Shown in pieces: positions 36,674-45,241 of a DNA stretch of 64,000 nucleotides. How positions within the stretch are numbered: the stretch's first letter is position 1; each line of letters opens with the position of its first letter. A program made the position numbers and the translations under genes. The stretch comes from Bacillus alkalisoli (GTDB lineage: Bacteria; Bacillota; Bacilli; Bacillales; Bacillaceae_I), in assembly GCF_002797415.1 (NCBI RefSeq), contig NZ_KZ454944.1:1320665-1384664 (forward strand), read 5' to 3'. Under the pieces are notes generated by a model. It saw only the letters and a program-made list of their open reading frames with translations, did not search any database and was not told the DNA's origin.

Positions 36674-38038
36674 ATGGCTACTGTAGCATTTCATACATTA
36701 GGATGTAAAGTAAACCATTACGAGACAGAAGCAATATGGCAGCTATTTAAAGCAGATAGCTATGATCGAGTAGAATTTGAAAATCAAGCAGATGTATATG
36801 TCATTAATACTTGTACAGTAACGAATACTGGAGATAAAAAAAGTCGTCAAGTGATTCGTAGAGCTATTCGTAAAAACCCTGATGCAGTCATATGTGTAAC
36901 TGGTTGTTATGCACAAACATCTCCTGCAGAAATATTGGCAATTCCAGGCGTTGATATTGTAGTCGGTACACAAGACCGTACAAAGATGCTCGAGTATATT
37001 GAACAATACAAACAAGAACGTCAACCGATAAATGGTGTAGGGAATATTATGAAAGCTCGTGTATACGAGGAATTAGATGTACCTGCATTTACGGACCGTA
37101 CACGCGCTTCTTTAAAAATACAAGAAGGTTGTAACAACTTCTGTACGTTCTGTATTATTCCTTGGGCACGTGGTTTAATGCGTTCTCGTGATCCTAAAGA
37201 GGTAATTGCTCAAGCTCAACAATTAGTAGATGCTGGCTACAAAGAGATTGTTTTAACAGGTATTCACACAGGCGGATACGGTGAAGACATGAAGGACTAC
37301 AATTTGGCAATGTTACTTCGTGATTTAGACGAGCAAGTGAAAGGTTTAAAACGTATTCGTATTTCCTCTATTGAAGCAAGTCAAATTACCGACGAAGTAA
37401 TTGAAGTATTAAAGTCTTCGGATAAAGTGGTACGTCACTTACATGTGCCTTTACAGTCAGGATCAAATACGGTGTTAAAACGTATGAGACGTAAATATAC
37501 GATGGAATTTTTTGGTGAAAGATTAGACCGCTTAAAAGAAGCACTTCCTGGACTTGCTGTAACATCCGATGTTATAGTTGGATTCCCTGGTGAGACTGAA
37601 GAAGAATTCATAGAAACGTACAATTTTATTAAAGAACACCAATTCTCAGAACTACATGTTTTCCCTTATTCAAAACGTACAGGTACTCCGGCAGCACGCA
37701 TGGAAGATCAAGTAGACGAAGAAGTGAAAAATGAACGCGTACATCGCTTAATTGCATTATCTGATCAATTGGCGAAAGAATATGCATCTAACTTTGAGAA
37801 CCAAGTGTTAGAAGTAATTCCAGAAGAAGAGTACAAAGAAAAACCAAACAGTGGTTTATATGTAGGATATACAGATAACTACTTAAAAGTTGTATTAGAA
37901 GCTACTGAAGAAATGGTAGGTAAACTAGTACGAGTTAAAATTACGAAAGCAGGCTATCCATTTAATGAGGGCCAATTTGTCCGCGTAATGGATGACGAAG
38001 ATGAAACGGTACAAGAGAGTGTAAAATTAACTTCATAA
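36674..38038 (+). CDS. mtaB: tRNA t6A37 methylthiotransferase MtaB
   Basis: The 454-aa enzyme converts t6A to ms2t6A at tRNA position 37. It has the N-terminal MTTase domain with cysteines (G-C-K-V-N, I-N-T-C-T-V-T, V-T-G-C-Y-A). The radical SAM motif is C153-x3-C157-x2-C160 (C-N-N-F-C-T-F-C), and a C-terminal TRAM domain follows. ATG at 36674 follows GAGGTGA. A GTG at 36665 lies inside that element. A terminator follows. Confidence 0.96.
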   Translation: MATVAFHTLGCKVNHYETEAIWQLFKADSYDRVEFENQADVYVINTCTVTNTGDKKSRQVIRRAIRKNPDAVICVTGCYAQTSPAEILAIPGVDIVVGTQDRTKMLEYIEQYKQERQPINGVGNIMKARVYEELDVPAFTDRTRASLKIQEGCNNFCTFCIIPWARGLMRSRDPKEVIAQAQQLVDAGYKEIVLTGIHTGGYGEDMKDYNLAMLLRDLDEQVKGLKRIRISSIEASQITDEVIEVLKSSDKVVRHLHVPLQSGSNTVLKRMRRKYTMEFFGERLDRLKEALPGLAVTSDVIVGFPGETEEEFIETYNFIKEHQFSELHVFPYSKRTGTPAARMEDQVDEEVKNERVHRLIALSDQLAKEYASNFENQVLEVIPEEEYKEKPNSGLYVGYTDNYLKVVLEATEEMVGKLVRVKITKAGYPFNEGQFVRVMDDEDETVQESVKLTS

Positions 38039-38050
38039 TGATAACAGATT

Positions 38051-38083
38051 AAAGTGTCCAATTTTTATTGGGCACTTTTTTAC
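38051..38083 (+). terminator. Rho-independent terminator of mtaB
   Basis: AAAGTGTCCAA pairs with TTGGGCACTTT (one G-U) around a T-rich loop, followed by T residues. Confidence 0.88.
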
Positions 38084-38272
38084 ATTGTGGGTTAATTTGC
38101 ATTTTTATCAATTAATTGTTACATGATGAGCTAAATAACAAAACATATATCGTGGAAAACTTTAAAAAGGTTATACATTTTAGTACTACACAAATTAAGT
38201 AGGACATGTTATGATGTTAGAGGTCAGACAACTTAACATATATTTTCGGTAACACGGAAGGAGAAACAAATT

Positions 38273-38944
38273 ATGAATGAAGCAGTAGCAAATATAATAG
38301 ATCATACAATACTTAAAGCGGATACAAAAAAAGAGCAAATTGAAAAAGTATGCCTAGAAGCAAAAGAATATAACTTTGCATCTGTATGTGTTAACCCTAC
38401 TTGGGTAAAATTGAGTGCAGAACTTTTGAAAGATAGTGGTGTACAAGTTTGTACTGTAATTGGTTTTCCATTAGGAGCTAATACGCCAGAAGTAAAAGCG
38501 TTTGAAACAACAAATGCAATTGACAATGGTGCAACAGAAGTAGACATGGTTATTAATATAGGTGCTCTAAAAGATAAAGATGATGAGCTAGTTGAGCGTG
38601 ACATCCTTGCAGTTGTAGATGCTGCTAAAGGCCGTGCATTAACAAAAGTAATTATAGAGACTTGCCTATTAAACGAGGAAGAAATCGTTCGTGCTTGTAA
38701 GTTATCGGTAAAAGCTGGTGTTGATTACGTGAAAACATCTACTGGTTTCTCTACTGGTGGAGCAACAGTTAAGGACGTTTCATTAATGCGTCAAACAGTA
38801 GGCCCGGAAATTGGAGTGAAAGCTTCAGGTGGAGTTCGGGACGCAAAAGGAGCACAAGAAATTATTGCAGCTGGAGCATCACGCATTGGAGCTAGCGCAA
38901 GTATTGCGATTGTAACAGGCGAAACATCTGATAGTGATTATTAA
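38273..38944 (+). CDS. deoC: Deoxyribose-phosphate aldolase
   Basis: The 223-aa class I aldolase splits 2-deoxyribose 5-phosphate into glyceraldehyde 3-phosphate and acetaldehyde. The Schiff-base lysine is K154 in V-K-T-S-T-G-F. Also present are D-H-T at the N-terminus, E-V-D-M-V-I-N-I-G and G-V-K-A-S-G-G. GGAAGGAG precedes the ATG. It stands alone here, without deoR, nupC or pdp. cdd, another nucleoside gene, is 12 kb away. Confidence 0.96.
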   Translation: MNEAVANIIDHTILKADTKKEQIEKVCLEAKEYNFASVCVNPTWVKLSAELLKDSGVQVCTVIGFPLGANTPEVKAFETTNAIDNGATEVDMVINIGALKDKDDELVERDILAVVDAAKGRALTKVIIETCLLNEEEIVRACKLSVKAGVDYVKTSTGFSTGGATVKDVSLMRQTVGPEIGVKASGGVRDAKGAQEIIAAGASRIGASASIAIVTGETSDSDY

Positions 38945-38950
38945 TATTCA

Positions 38951-38982
38951 AAAAATCCTGTAGGAGTTCCTGCAGGATTTTT
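38951..38982. terminator. Bidirectional terminator between deoC and the transporter gene
   Basis: AAATCCTGTAGG pairs with CCTGCAGGATTT (one G-U) and has A-rich and T-rich flanks on either side. It serves the two converging genes. Confidence 0.88.
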
Positions 38983-39914
38983 TACGTTTTATGAACTTTA
39001 AGGATAAAGCTAGCGAACTGTTTTACAAAAGGTAAAACAACAATTGAACAAAGTACATTAAAGATGACGCTAGAGTGTGCAAGTTGCAAATCAGGACTTG
39101 ATGTGAGCCCGCTAACAAGACTGCTTAAATAAGGAATCAGGGGGATAAAAAGCAAAACTCCTCCTACGTTTAACCAAATGTGAGCATAAGCAGCCAATCT
39201 TGCCTCTCTCAAACCACCCATACTCGCTAGAAAAGCCGTAACACAAGTTCCAATGTTAGCTCCAAGCATAATGGCTATTCCTGTCTGGATGGTTAGAACA
39301 TCGTTATTTAAAAAACTCATACTTATTCCTGTAGTGGCTGTACTAGATTGTATAATAGCAGTAAGAATAGTACCGAGTAGAACACCCATAACATATTGTT
39401 CATTTGTCCATATAAGTAAGTTTTCCACAGCTGGGATGATAGAAAGTGGCAAGGCTAAAGTTTCAAAACCATTCATCGCAACAAACAAGCAGCCTAGACC
39501 AAACATAGTGGCGCCTATACTAAATAATATTTTTTTATTCATAAGCATAACAAATGCACCAATAATTAAAAGAGGTACAACGAACTCTTCTATCCGAAAT
39601 GTAATCAATTCTGCTGTAATAGTTGTTCCGATATTCGAACCTAACATAATGCCTATAGACTGATAAAAGCTTAAATAGCCGGCTGCCACTAAACCAATCG
39701 TAATTACCATTACCGCCGAACTACTTTGTAATACCGCGGTAATCAGAGCACCTGCAACTAATCCTTTAAGAGGATGATTTGTAAACTTTAGTATATATGT
39801 TTTTAGCTTATCTTCAGATAAATGAGATAAACCTGTCCGCATTACGGTCATGCCGAACAAAAAAATTGCTAAATAAACTGCAAATAACGTTATAATGGAA
39901 AACAAAGCAACCAC
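38982..39914 (-). CDS. Na/Pi-cotransporter family membrane protein (YqeW-like)
   Basis: The 310-aa protein has about eight membrane segments and two copies of the NptA/PNaS signature: L-Q-S-S-S-A at about residue 63 and I-Q-S-S-T-A at about 190. Each is followed by a G-x-N-I-G-T motif. Full-length NptA has an added PhoU-like domain that is missing here, as in B. subtilis YqeW, which occupies the same region. It probably couples sodium to phosphate or another anion. The ATG is preceded by AAAGAGGTGG. Confidence 0.88.
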   Translation of the reverse strand: MVALFSIITLFAVYLAIFLFGMTVMRTGLSHLSEDKLKTYILKFTNHPLKGLVAGALITAVLQSSSAVMVITIGLVAAGYLSFYQSIGIMLGSNIGTTITAELITFRIEEFVVPLLIIGAFVMLMNKKILFSIGATMFGLGCLFVAMNGFETLALPLSIIPAVENLLIWTNEQYVMGVLLGTILTAIIQSSTATTGISMSFLNNDVLTIQTGIAIMLGANIGTCVTAFLASMGGLREARLAAYAHIWLNVGGVLLFIPLIPYLSSLVSGLTSSPDLQLAHSSVIFNVLCSIVVLPFVKQFASFILKVHKT

Positions 39915-39973
39915 CTCTTTAAGAATATATGGTAAGAGGTGGACAAGAATGACAAAAATATAAGGGGATTTGT

Positions 39974-40549
39974 ATGAGGACTTTTACGAATAAAACAGTG
40001 ATGCATAGTTATCCTGGTATGGTGGCACTAGTCACAGCTACATGGGAAGGAAAAACAAATGTTATGTCTGCTGGTTGGCACACTTACATTTCATATGAAC
40101 CATCCATTTATGGCGTAGCAATAGCAAAAGAAAGATATACCCATCATTTAATTGAAGGATCAAAAGAGTTTGCGGTAAACTTTGTTTCGGCTCAATATGC
40201 TCATTATATTCAGCATTTTGGTAGTAATAGTGGAAAAGATGAAAATAAATTTGAGGCTGTCGGGGCAAACTATGAAAAAGGTAAAACCGTACGAGCACCT
40301 ATATTAAATAATGCTTATGTAGCATACGAATGTAAAGTGATGGACCAACAAACATATGGTGACCACGATTTCTTCGTTGGCGAAATAACAGGGTTTCATA
40401 AAGATGAAAACCTGTTTCAACCAAACGGTTTACCCAACTTTAATGAAATTTCTATACCACTGTATTTAGGCAGATCGCAATACTTAATTGGAAATAAGCA
40501 AAGCGAGATTATCGACTTATATAATAGTGATAAACGGGAAACATCTTGA
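39974..40549 (+). CDS. Flavin reductase-like domain protein
   Basis: The 191-aa product fits the FMN-binding split-barrel flavin reductase family. It has P-G-M-V-A-L-V-T-A and N-V-M-S-A-G-W near the N-terminus and V-N-F-V-S in the middle. Such proteins bind FMN and reduce flavins or serve unknown redox roles. AAGGGGATTTG precedes the ATG. It is monocistronic between the divergent transporter and rpsU. The specific partner oxygenase, if any, is not in the window. Confidence 0.8.
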   Translation: MRTFTNKTVMHSYPGMVALVTATWEGKTNVMSAGWHTYISYEPSIYGVAIAKERYTHHLIEGSKEFAVNFVSAQYAHYIQHFGSNSGKDENKFEAVGANYEKGKTVRAPILNNAYVAYECKVMDQQTYGDHDFFVGEITGFHKDENLFQPNGLPNFNEISIPLYLGRSQYLIGNKQSEIIDLYNSDKRETS

Positions 40550-40555
40550 TAATTG

Positions 40556-40584
40556 TTGACCTCTCTTAGTGAATATATTATAAT
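40556..40584 (+). promoter_or_regulatory. Sigma-A promoter of rpsU-yqeY
   Basis: TTGACC at 40556-40561, a 17-bp spacer and TATAAT at 40579-40584. Confidence 0.9.
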
Positions 40585-40673
40585 TGCTAAGTACATGTTC
40601 TATACATGTTTTTTGGCGTGTAGGAATATGTTGTTGAAAATGTTAGTGGTTGTTCTGGAGGGAGGGAAACAGA

Positions 40674-40847
40674 ATGTCTAAAACTGTTGTTCGTAAAAAC
40701 GAATCTTTAGAAGATGCTCTTCGCCGCTTCAAACGATCAGTTTCTAAAACTGGAACGTTACAAGAAGCTAGAAAGCGCGAATTCTATGAAAAGCCTAGCG
40801 TAAGACGTAAGAAAAAGTCTGAAGCTGCTAGAAAGCGTAAATGGTAA
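40674..40847 (+). CDS. rpsU: 30S ribosomal protein S21
   Basis: The 57-aa basic protein begins [19 protein letters not shown] and ends R-K-R-K-W, the standard Bacillus S21. ATG at 40674 follows GGAGGGAGGG. The frame could extend eight codons upstream but the family start is here. yqeY follows after 16 bases. Confidence 0.98.
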   Translation: MSKTVVRKNESLEDALRRFKRSVSKTGTLQEARKREFYEKPSVRRKKKSEAARKRKW

Positions 40848-40863
40848 AAAGAGGGTGTAAGTA

Positions 40864-41307
40864 ATGAGTCTTCTCGAACGTTTAAATACTGATATGAAGC
40901 AAGCGATGAAAGAGAAAGATAAAGAAAAACTTTCTGTCATCCGTATGATAAAGTCTGCTTTGCAAAATGAAGCAATTAAGACAAAAAATGATTTGTCCGA
41001 AGACGAAGAACTTACTGTTTTGTCTCGTGAATTAAAACAACGTAAAGACTCCCTCCACGAATTTAAAAAAGCCGGTCGTGACGACTTGGCAAATAAATTA
41101 CAAGCGGAAATTGTTATCGTTGAACAATACATGCCTGCTCAGCTTTCTGAAGAAGAAGTTTCTGAAATTGTTAAACAAACTATTTCAGAAGTTGGAGCTT
41201 CATCTAAAGCAGAAATGGGCAAAGTAATGGGCGCGTTAATGCCTAAAGTAAAAGGCAAAGCAGATGGAAGCTTAGTAAACAAATTAGTACAACAACATCT
41301 TTCATAA
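40864..41307 (+). CDS. yqeY: GatB/YqeY domain protein
   Basis: The 147-aa protein has the helical GatB/YqeY fold: [10 protein letters not shown] near the start, [11 protein letters not shown] in the middle, and [18 protein letters not shown] at the end. It resembles the tRNA-binding tail of GatB, but its role is unproven. It is co-transcribed with rpsU. Confidence 0.93.
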   Translation: MSLLERLNTDMKQAMKEKDKEKLSVIRMIKSALQNEAIKTKNDLSEDEELTVLSRELKQRKDSLHEFKKAGRDDLANKLQAEIVIVEQYMPAQLSEEEVSEIVKQTISEVGASSKAEMGKVMGALMPKVKGKADGSLVNKLVQQHLS

Positions 41308-41316
41308 AAAAACAAA

Positions 41317-41347
41317 AATAGCACCTTGCAAATTTGTAAGGTGCTAT
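41317..41347. terminator. Hairpin after yqeY
   Basis: AATAGCACCTT and AAGGTGCTATT form a long stem with a short AT-rich inner part. The plus-strand T-tract is poor (ATTACC), while the minus strand has a good one. Termination in the plus direction may be incomplete. Confidence 0.65.
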
Positions 41348-41422
41348 TACCATTCCTATTTCTATTTTGAATCATCTGTATAAACATACAACCTCAACCT
41401 AACAAAAAAATACATACAAAAT

Positions 41423-41448
41423 TGAAACTTAATGCTTTTCTTTGCGTA
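41423..41448 (+). promoter_or_regulatory. SigW-type promoter of the nfeD-floA-yqfB operon
   Basis: TGAAAC (41423-41428), a 16-bp spacer and CGTA (41445-41448) match the sigma-W consensus exactly. In B. subtilis the yqeZ-yqfA-yqfB operon belongs to the SigW cell-envelope stress regulon. Confidence 0.85.
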
Positions 41449-41504
41449 TTACTTAATGGGAATGGTAATCATACTAAATAGTGTAACGTGGAGAGGAGGA
41501 TTTT

Positions 41505-42839
41505 ATGAGAAAGTATCTTCGACTAGGATCAATTATTTCTATATTATTGGGTGTTATTTTACTTATACCATCTTTGTTACCTTCTAAAACTAGTGGGGCA
41601 GAACCTGTCGTGCATGTAATCCCAGTCCATGACACAGTGGAAAAGGGATTATACAAATTTTTAGAACGAGCTATAGAAGATGCAGAAAAAAATGGCGCAG
41701 ACTTAATTGTTTTAGATTTAAACACTCCAGGTGGTACTGTTGACTCTGCAAAAGAAATTGCTCGTCTATTAAATCGAACGACTACGCAAACTGTTGCATA
41801 TGTAAACACTTGGGCAATTTCAGCTGGAGCATATATCGCACTTTATGCGGACAAAATATATTTTGCCCCTGGTGGTAATATGGGATCAGCCGCGGTTATC
41901 GAACAAACTGGTAATGCTGCAGACTTAAAATCACAAGCAATGTGGTTCACTGAAATGACTACAGCAGCTGAGCTTACAGGAAGAGACCCGCTATATGCAC
42001 AAGCTATGACAGATCCAGAAGTTGATGCTCCGGAAGTTGGTGCACCAAAAGGAAAGTTATTAGCGCTAGGTCCTAACACAGCGTTGGAAGTAGGCTACTC
42101 AGAAGGAACAGCTGCTAACCTAGATGATCTATTAGCACAGTTAGGTTATGAAAATGCACAAATAGTTATAGCTAAAGTATCTTTTGCAGAAAACCTTGCA
42201 CGCTTTATTGCTAACCCTATTGTTGCTTCTATTTTAATCTCAATTGGATCTCTTGGCTTAGTATTAGAGTTGTATTCCCCAGGCTTTGGGATTCCGGGTG
42301 CAATGGGAATCAGTGCTTTATTGCTATTCTTCTATGGTCATTTAGTTGCCGGCTTAGCTGGTATGGAAACATTGTTATTATTCCTTATAGGGATTATCCT
42401 CGTTGTTTTAGAAATATTTGTTCCAGGAGGTATACTTGGAATAATTGGTTTAGGAGCAATCATCACCAGCTTCTTCTTAGCAACAGACGATGTGGCTCAA
42501 ATGGGTATTTCTTTACTTTTTGCAATGACAGTAACAGTTGTTGCAATGGTTATAATATTTAAAGTATTCGGTAAGCGTATACGAGTGTTTGACCGTCTAG
42601 TCCTTAGAGATTCAACAAATACCGAACGAGGTTACATCTCCAACGTTTCTAGAATAGAACTTGTTGGTCAAGAAGGAGTAACCCTAACTACGTTACGCCC
42701 TTCAGGTACTGCTATTTTCAATGAAGAGCGGGTAGATGTAGTGACGGAAGGTAGTTATATTGAAGCGAACAAACAAGTAAGAGTTGTGAAGGCAGAAGGG
42801 TCTCGAGTTATCGTGAGAGAGATTCATTCTTCAAAATAA
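41505..42839 (+). CDS. yqeZ: NfeD-family membrane serine protease-like protein (YqeZ)
   Basis: The 444-aa protein has an N-terminal signal/membrane helix and a ClpP-like protease domain with L-D-L-N-T-P-G-G-T-V-D, I-S-A-G-A-Y-I-A and N-M-G-S-A-A. Several membrane helices (about residues 235-345) and a C-terminal NfeD OB-domain follow. It partners with flotillin-like FloA, encoded next, and supports membrane-stress tolerance. GAGAGGAGG precedes the ATG. Confidence 0.92.
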   Translation: MRKYLRLGSIISILLGVILLIPSLLPSKTSGAEPVVHVIPVHDTVEKGLYKFLERAIEDAEKNGADLIVLDLNTPGGTVDSAKEIARLLNRTTTQTVAYVNTWAISAGAYIALYADKIYFAPGGNMGSAAVIEQTGNAADLKSQAMWFTEMTTAAELTGRDPLYAQAMTDPEVDAPEVGAPKGKLLALGPNTALEVGYSEGTAANLDDLLAQLGYENAQIVIAKVSFAENLARFIANPIVASILISIGSLGLVLELYSPGFGIPGAMGISALLLFFYGHLVAGLAGMETLLLFLIGIILVVLEIFVPGGILGIIGLGAIITSFFLATDDVAQMGISLLFAMTVTVVAMVIIFKVFGKRIRVFDRLVLRDSTNTERGYISNVSRIELVGQEGVTLTTLRPSGTAIFNEERVDVVTEGSYIEANKQVRVVKAEGSRVIVREIHSSK

Positions 42840-42865
42840 ATTTTTAAATAGGAAAGGTAGGCAAA

Positions 42866-43864
42866 ATGATGAACGATCCAACTACATTAATTATTCTTTT
42901 AGCAGTAGCACTAGGTATTATCTTCTTTGCTGTATTATTAACATTTGTTCCAGTTATGCTGTGGATTTCCGCACTAGCAGCTGGCGTACGAGTAAGTATT
43001 TTCACTTTAGTAGGGATGAGATTACGTCGTGTAATTCCTAGTCGTGTAATTAATCCGTTAATTAAGGCACATAAAGCTGGTTTAGATGTAACAACAAACC
43101 AACTTGAGAGTCACTACTTAGCTGGTGGTAACGTGGACCGTGTTGTAAACGCACTAATCGCAGCACAACGCGCAAACATTGAATTAACTTTCGAACGTGC
43201 AGCAGCAATTGATCTTGCTGGTCGTGACGTATTAGAAGCGGTACAAATGTCCGTTAACCCTAAAGTAATTGAAACGCCATTCATTGCCGGTGTTGCGATG
43301 GACGGAATTGAAGTTAAAGCGAAAGCTCGTATTACGGTTCGTGCTAACATTGAACGCTTAGTTGGTGGTGCTGGTGAAGAAACAGTAGTCGCTCGTGTAG
43401 GTGAAGGTATTGTTAGTACAATCGGTTCAGCTATAGGCCATAAGAAAGTTCTTGAAAATCCAGATATGATTTCTCAAACTGTTCTTGCAAAAGGATTAGA
43501 TGCTGGTACAGCATTCGAAATCTTATCCATTGATATTGCGGATATTGATATCGGTAAAAACATTGGTGCAGAATTACAAACAGACCAAGCGGAAGCAGAT
43601 AAGAAAATTGCCCAAGCAAAAGCGGAAGAGCGTCGTGCTATGGCCGTTGCTCAAGAGCAAGAGATGCGTGCTCGCGTAGAAGAAATGCGCGCGAAAGTTG
43701 TGGAAGCAGAAGCAACAGTTCCACTTGCTTTGGCAGAAGCATTACGTTCTGGAAACATTGGTTTTATGGATTATATGAACATTCAAAACATTACTGCGGA
43801 CACTGATATGAGAGATTCTATTGGTAACCTAACGAATAATAACTCGGAAGATAAAAAGAAATAA
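42866..43864 (+). CDS. floA: Flotillin-like protein FloA (YqfA)
   Basis: The 332-aa membrane scaffold protein has an N-terminal hydrophobic hairpin (about residues 8-50). The SPFH-like domain has [24 protein letters not shown] split over residues 149-172, and the flotillin coiled coil is rich in A-E-x-R-A. It organises functional membrane microdomains. Two ATG codons (42866, 42869) are possible. The sequence is almost identical to B. subtilis FloA in the core, from memory. Confidence 0.96.
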   Translation: MMNDPTTLIILLAVALGIIFFAVLLTFVPVMLWISALAAGVRVSIFTLVGMRLRRVIPSRVINPLIKAHKAGLDVTTNQLESHYLAGGNVDRVVNALIAAQRANIELTFERAAAIDLAGRDVLEAVQMSVNPKVIETPFIAGVAMDGIEVKAKARITVRANIERLVGGAGEETVVARVGEGIVSTIGSAIGHKKVLENPDMISQTVLAKGLDAGTAFEILSIDIADIDIGKNIGAELQTDQAEADKKIAQAKAEERRAMAVAQEQEMRARVEEMRAKVVEAEATVPLALAEALRSGNIGFMDYMNIQNITADTDMRDSIGNLTNNNSEDKKK

Positions 43865-43913
43865 GTTCGACCAAATAAGGACTTCTAATTAGAAGAAGGG
43901 AGGTTCACTCCTT

Positions 43914-44450
43914 TTGGGAATTTTTGAAAACTTGTTATCCAACCCGATTCTCTTGTTTATAATAGTTTCTTTTCTGTTTAGTATGTTTAGGAAAAAGAAC
44001 CAAGATTCAAGACAACAACAAGAGCAACAGCAGGAATATGACAATATTGATGATTATTTTGAAGAGGTTCCTGCAAAAGATGATAAGAAGCGTGAACGTG
44101 ATTGGGACTTTGATGTTTTTTCAGAAAAAGTCGAAGAGTGGGAGAAAAAAGGACGAGAAACCGTATCGTCGTATATCGAACCTAAACCACAACCTAATAA
44201 ACAAGACACGTTTCTATCAATGCGCGAAGATCTAAAACGCAAACAGAATGAAATGAAGAATTATGAAATCGCTGGTGATAGTCCAATTTTACAAGGTGAC
44301 CTGAAAAGGTCTGAAGGTATCGTTAGTCGTGCTAGTAAAATAACTACTAAAGAAGTAGTGGACGGTGTAAAATGGGCGGAAATCCTTGGCCAACCAAGGT
44401 CGAGAAACCCATATAAGCCGATATATCAGGAAAGATTTCGAGCGAAATAA
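43914..44450 (+). CDS. yqfB: YqfB-like membrane-anchored protein
   Basis: The 178-aa product has one N-terminal membrane helix (about residues 9-24) followed by a hydrophilic, charged and Gln-rich region. It is third in the SigW operon, where B. subtilis has yqfB of shorter length. The start is TTG at 43914 with GGGAGG about 10 bases upstream. The name rests on position more than on sequence. No function is known. Confidence 0.75.
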   Translation: MGIFENLLSNPILLFIIVSFLFSMFRKKNQDSRQQQEQQQEYDNIDDYFEEVPAKDDKKRERDWDFDVFSEKVEEWEKKGRETVSSYIEPKPQPNKQDTFLSMREDLKRKQNEMKNYEIAGDSPILQGDLKRSEGIVSRASKITTKEVVDGVKWAEILGQPRSRNPYKPIYQERFRAK

Positions 44451-44460
44451 TAGTTTTAAA

Positions 44461-44496
44461 AGAGTTGTGTCCCTGTGGATGCAGCTCTTTTTTTGT
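44461..44496 (+). terminator. Rho-independent terminator of the SigW operon
   Basis: AAGAGTTG and CAGCTCTT form the outer stem and TCC with GGA the inner. At least seven T residues follow. Confidence 0.85.
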
Positions 44497-44518
44497 ATTG
44501 GTAACATATCAGGTTAGA

Positions 44519-44770
44519 TTGAAACACTAGTATTGTGAATTGAAACAGAACAAGCTAGAAATAAAGTAGCGGTTCAGGATTGAAACACCAAGTACAGAAA
44601 TTGAAACACAACCGGGTAAAATTGAAACACAAGTCATAGAAATTGAAACACAACTAGGTAAGATTGAAACACAAGTAGTGAGGATTGAAACACAAGAGAC
44701 TAGAAAAAGAGAACTGATTCAAGTTTGAAACACAACCAAGTAGAATTAAAACACAAGTTGAAACAGAACA
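44519..44770. repeat. Array B: ATTGAAACACAA cores in 21-bp register
   Basis: Exact or near-exact ATTGAAACACAA cores start at 44579, 44600, 44621, 44642, 44663 and 44684, each 21 bp apart, with variable 9-bp spacers. Further cores lie out of register at about 44519, 44539, 44724 and 44744. The core is the same as in array A, 38 kb away. No open frame spans it on the minus strand, which argues against coding. It fills the 470-bp gap between yqfB and yqfC. Confidence 0.88.
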
Positions 44771-44881
44771 AAGGTTATCCATCACAAATAAGTGAAAGAA
44801 AACTACTCAAATTTAAATTAATCATATTAAAGCAAACTTACCAATACCTATAACAAATTCCCCCATTAAATTTAGTGATAG

Positions 44882-44924
44882 AAACCCCTTTTCAAACATA
44901 AACATGAGATGAAAGGGGGTTTTT
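44882..44924 (+). promoter_or_regulatory. Stem-loop over the yqfC ribosome site with possible SigE -10
   Basis: AAACCCCTTTTC pairs with GAAAGGGGGTTT (one G-U) around a 17-base loop, and the 3' arm is the yqfC Shine-Dalgarno. The loop contains CATAAACA, which resembles a SigE -10. B. subtilis yqfC-yqfD are SigE-dependent. A transcript starting after this -10 would lack the 5' arm, while read-through RNA would have its ribosome site closed. This interpretation is inferred. Confidence 0.4.
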
Positions 44925-44926
44925 CC

Positions 44927-45211
44927 ATGCTCAAAAAATTCCGCTCACGAATGAACAATTGGTTAACTAAAAATATGGAATTACCCGCGGACGTTATGAT
45001 GGATCTGCCGCGTATAACAATGATTGGTCAAATACATATATATATTGAAAATCATAGAGGATTATTAACTTTTTCAGACACAGAATTACGTCTACTTCTC
45101 AAACAAGGACAACTACTTGTAAAAGGAGAAAATTTTGTTATTAAAACAATCTTGCCAGAAGAAATTTTACTTGAAGGGAAAATACACCAAGTTGTTTATT
45201 TATCTGAATAA
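44927..45211 (+). CDS. yqfC: Sporulation protein YqfC
   Basis: The 94-aa YabP/YqfC-family protein contains M-E-L-P-A-D-V-M-M-D-L-P-R-I-T-M-I-G and I-E-N-H-R-G-L. In B. subtilis it is expressed in the mother cell and lies before yqfD. ATG at 44927 follows AAAGGGGGT. A frame six codons longer begins inside the loop of the hairpin and is unlikely. Confidence 0.92.
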   Translation: MLKKFRSRMNNWLTKNMELPADVMMDLPRITMIGQIHIYIENHRGLLTFSDTELRLLLKQGQLLVKGENFVIKTILPEEILLEGKIHQVVYLSE

Positions 45212-45241
45212 CAACGGAACAAATTAGGGGGATATAAGTCA

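Noticed and set aside
38210-38260. Possible operator (AGGTCAGACAACTT) before deoC
   Set aside because: The half-site resembles a GntR-type operator, but there is no symmetrical partner and no local regulator, so I do not list it.
44579-44695. Possible CRISPR array
   Set aside because: The repeats are only 12 bp and the spacers 9 bp, far shorter than any CRISPR, and there are no cas genes.
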